A DNA stretch of 5,793 bases. Source: JBPOFM01 sp038259855 (GTDB lineage Bacteria > Bacteroidota > Bacteroidia > Flavobacteriales > Flavobacteriaceae). Position 1 is the stretch's first letter, and every line of letters starts with the position of its first letter. The DNA lies in the NCBI GenBank assembly GCA_038259855.1, contig JBBSOJ010000212.1, positions 1 to 5,793 of the forward strand, in the 5' to 3' direction. The notes under the pieces are model-generated. The model was not told the origin of the DNA. It made no database searches and worked only from the letters and a program-made list of their open reading frames with translations. Below are positions 5,492 to 5,793 of this stretch, piece after piece. A program made the translations under genes and the position numbers.

Positions 5492-5793
5492 TTAGCCACT
5501 GGCTTTTCCTTTTAAATATACTTCCGTTGCCAATAGTGCTAAATCATTTTTCTTAAAGTCTTTTATAGGTCTTGTGGGAACACTATTCATAGAGCCGTTT
5601 TGTACAGCAGAAATATTTTGAAGCGTACTATTAAAATCTTTGAATTCTGAATTATTTTAGCGTACTTGTTGTGGTCAAAAATTAGAGGATCAGTGAACAA
5701 GTTCAATTGCTTCACTATAAGTTCTCTGTAACATTTTAAAGAAGATTTATATAGAGCGTAATGCTCAAACAATCCTATAAAAAATATAAAACG
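5492..5793 (-). pseudogene. 3' part of an unrecognised gene, split by a probable one-base deletion
   Basis: Read on the minus strand, one frame is open from the right window edge down to a TGA at 5589-5587, with no in-frame stop upstream. It encodes a protein-like stretch with FEHYALYKSSLKCYREL and NLFTDPLIFDHNKYAK. In the overlap with the next frame (5656-5587) this frame turns into a low-complexity run rich in Ile, Leu and Lys. The other frame is open from 5656 to a TAA at 5494-5492 and reads as ordinary protein: NNSEFKDFNSTLQN, then NGSMNSVPTRP and a C-terminus LATEVYLKGKASG. Adding one A to the minus-strand AAAA run (TTTT at 5655-5658) joins the two as AKNNSEFKDFN. The gene may be a pseudogene, or the window may hold a sequencing error. 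I recognise no family. The true N-terminus lies beyond the window; a TTG at 5772 is only an internal candidate start. Confidence 0.5.

Noticed and set aside
5494..5514. AGCC-ACT-GGCT hairpin followed by a T-rich stretch as a plus-strand terminator
   Set aside because: The stem has four pairs and overlaps the end of the minus-strand coding remnant; the T-run is interrupted.
5753..5765. GAGC/GCTC short inverted repeat near the right edge
   Set aside because: Four-pair arms within apparent coding sequence; expected by chance.

Overview
The window looks like chromosomal DNA of a Bacteroidota member, probably of the Flavobacteriia. Several signs agree. There is an exact TAnnTTTG-type -7 promoter box with an upstream TTTG. 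No start codon has a Shine-Dalgarno sequence. Two signal peptides end in Ser-Tyr-Gly followed by Gln, the cleavage pattern typical of this phylum. Base composition appears moderate to AT-rich. I see no tRNA, rRNA, CRISPR array, insertion sequence or phage gene.

Left part (1-3427): a divergent locus of the TesA/YbbA/YbbP type. On the minus strand, running off the left edge, is the N-terminus of a lipoprotein: signal peptide, Cys and Ser/Thr/Glu-rich linker. Its position suggests a lipid-anchored GDSL-type esterase, but the catalytic part lies outside the window. On the plus strand are an ABC ATPase (198-887) and a large permease with two FtsX domains (884-3427). The permease probably starts at a TTG codon overlapping the ATPase stop codon. 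Together they form a MacB/Lol-like (type VII) ABC system with no export channel of its own. It would work on hydrophobic molecules or lipoproteins at the outer face of the inner membrane, perhaps handing substrate to the neighbouring lipoprotein.

Middle part (3428-5379): four small plus-strand genes for cell-envelope or secreted proteins. These are a 62-residue single-pass membrane protein (3514-3702), a secreted lipocalin-like protein (3900-4352), a secreted NTF2/SnoaL-like (DUF4440-type) protein (4453-4911) and, 24 bases further on, a membrane-anchored protein of unknown function (4936-5379). The last two probably share a transcript. The intergenic gaps hold short direct and inverted repeats that may be regulatory.

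Right part (5380-5793): a 112-base convergent gap, then the 3' part of an unrecognised minus-strand gene. It is split between two frames, and one base missing from a run of four T/A would explain the split. It is either a pseudogene or a sequence error. I see no clear new multi-gene system. The most useful leads are the lipid-anchored partner of the ABC system, the TTG-coupled permease start, the nearly leaderless promoter and the single-base frameshift.
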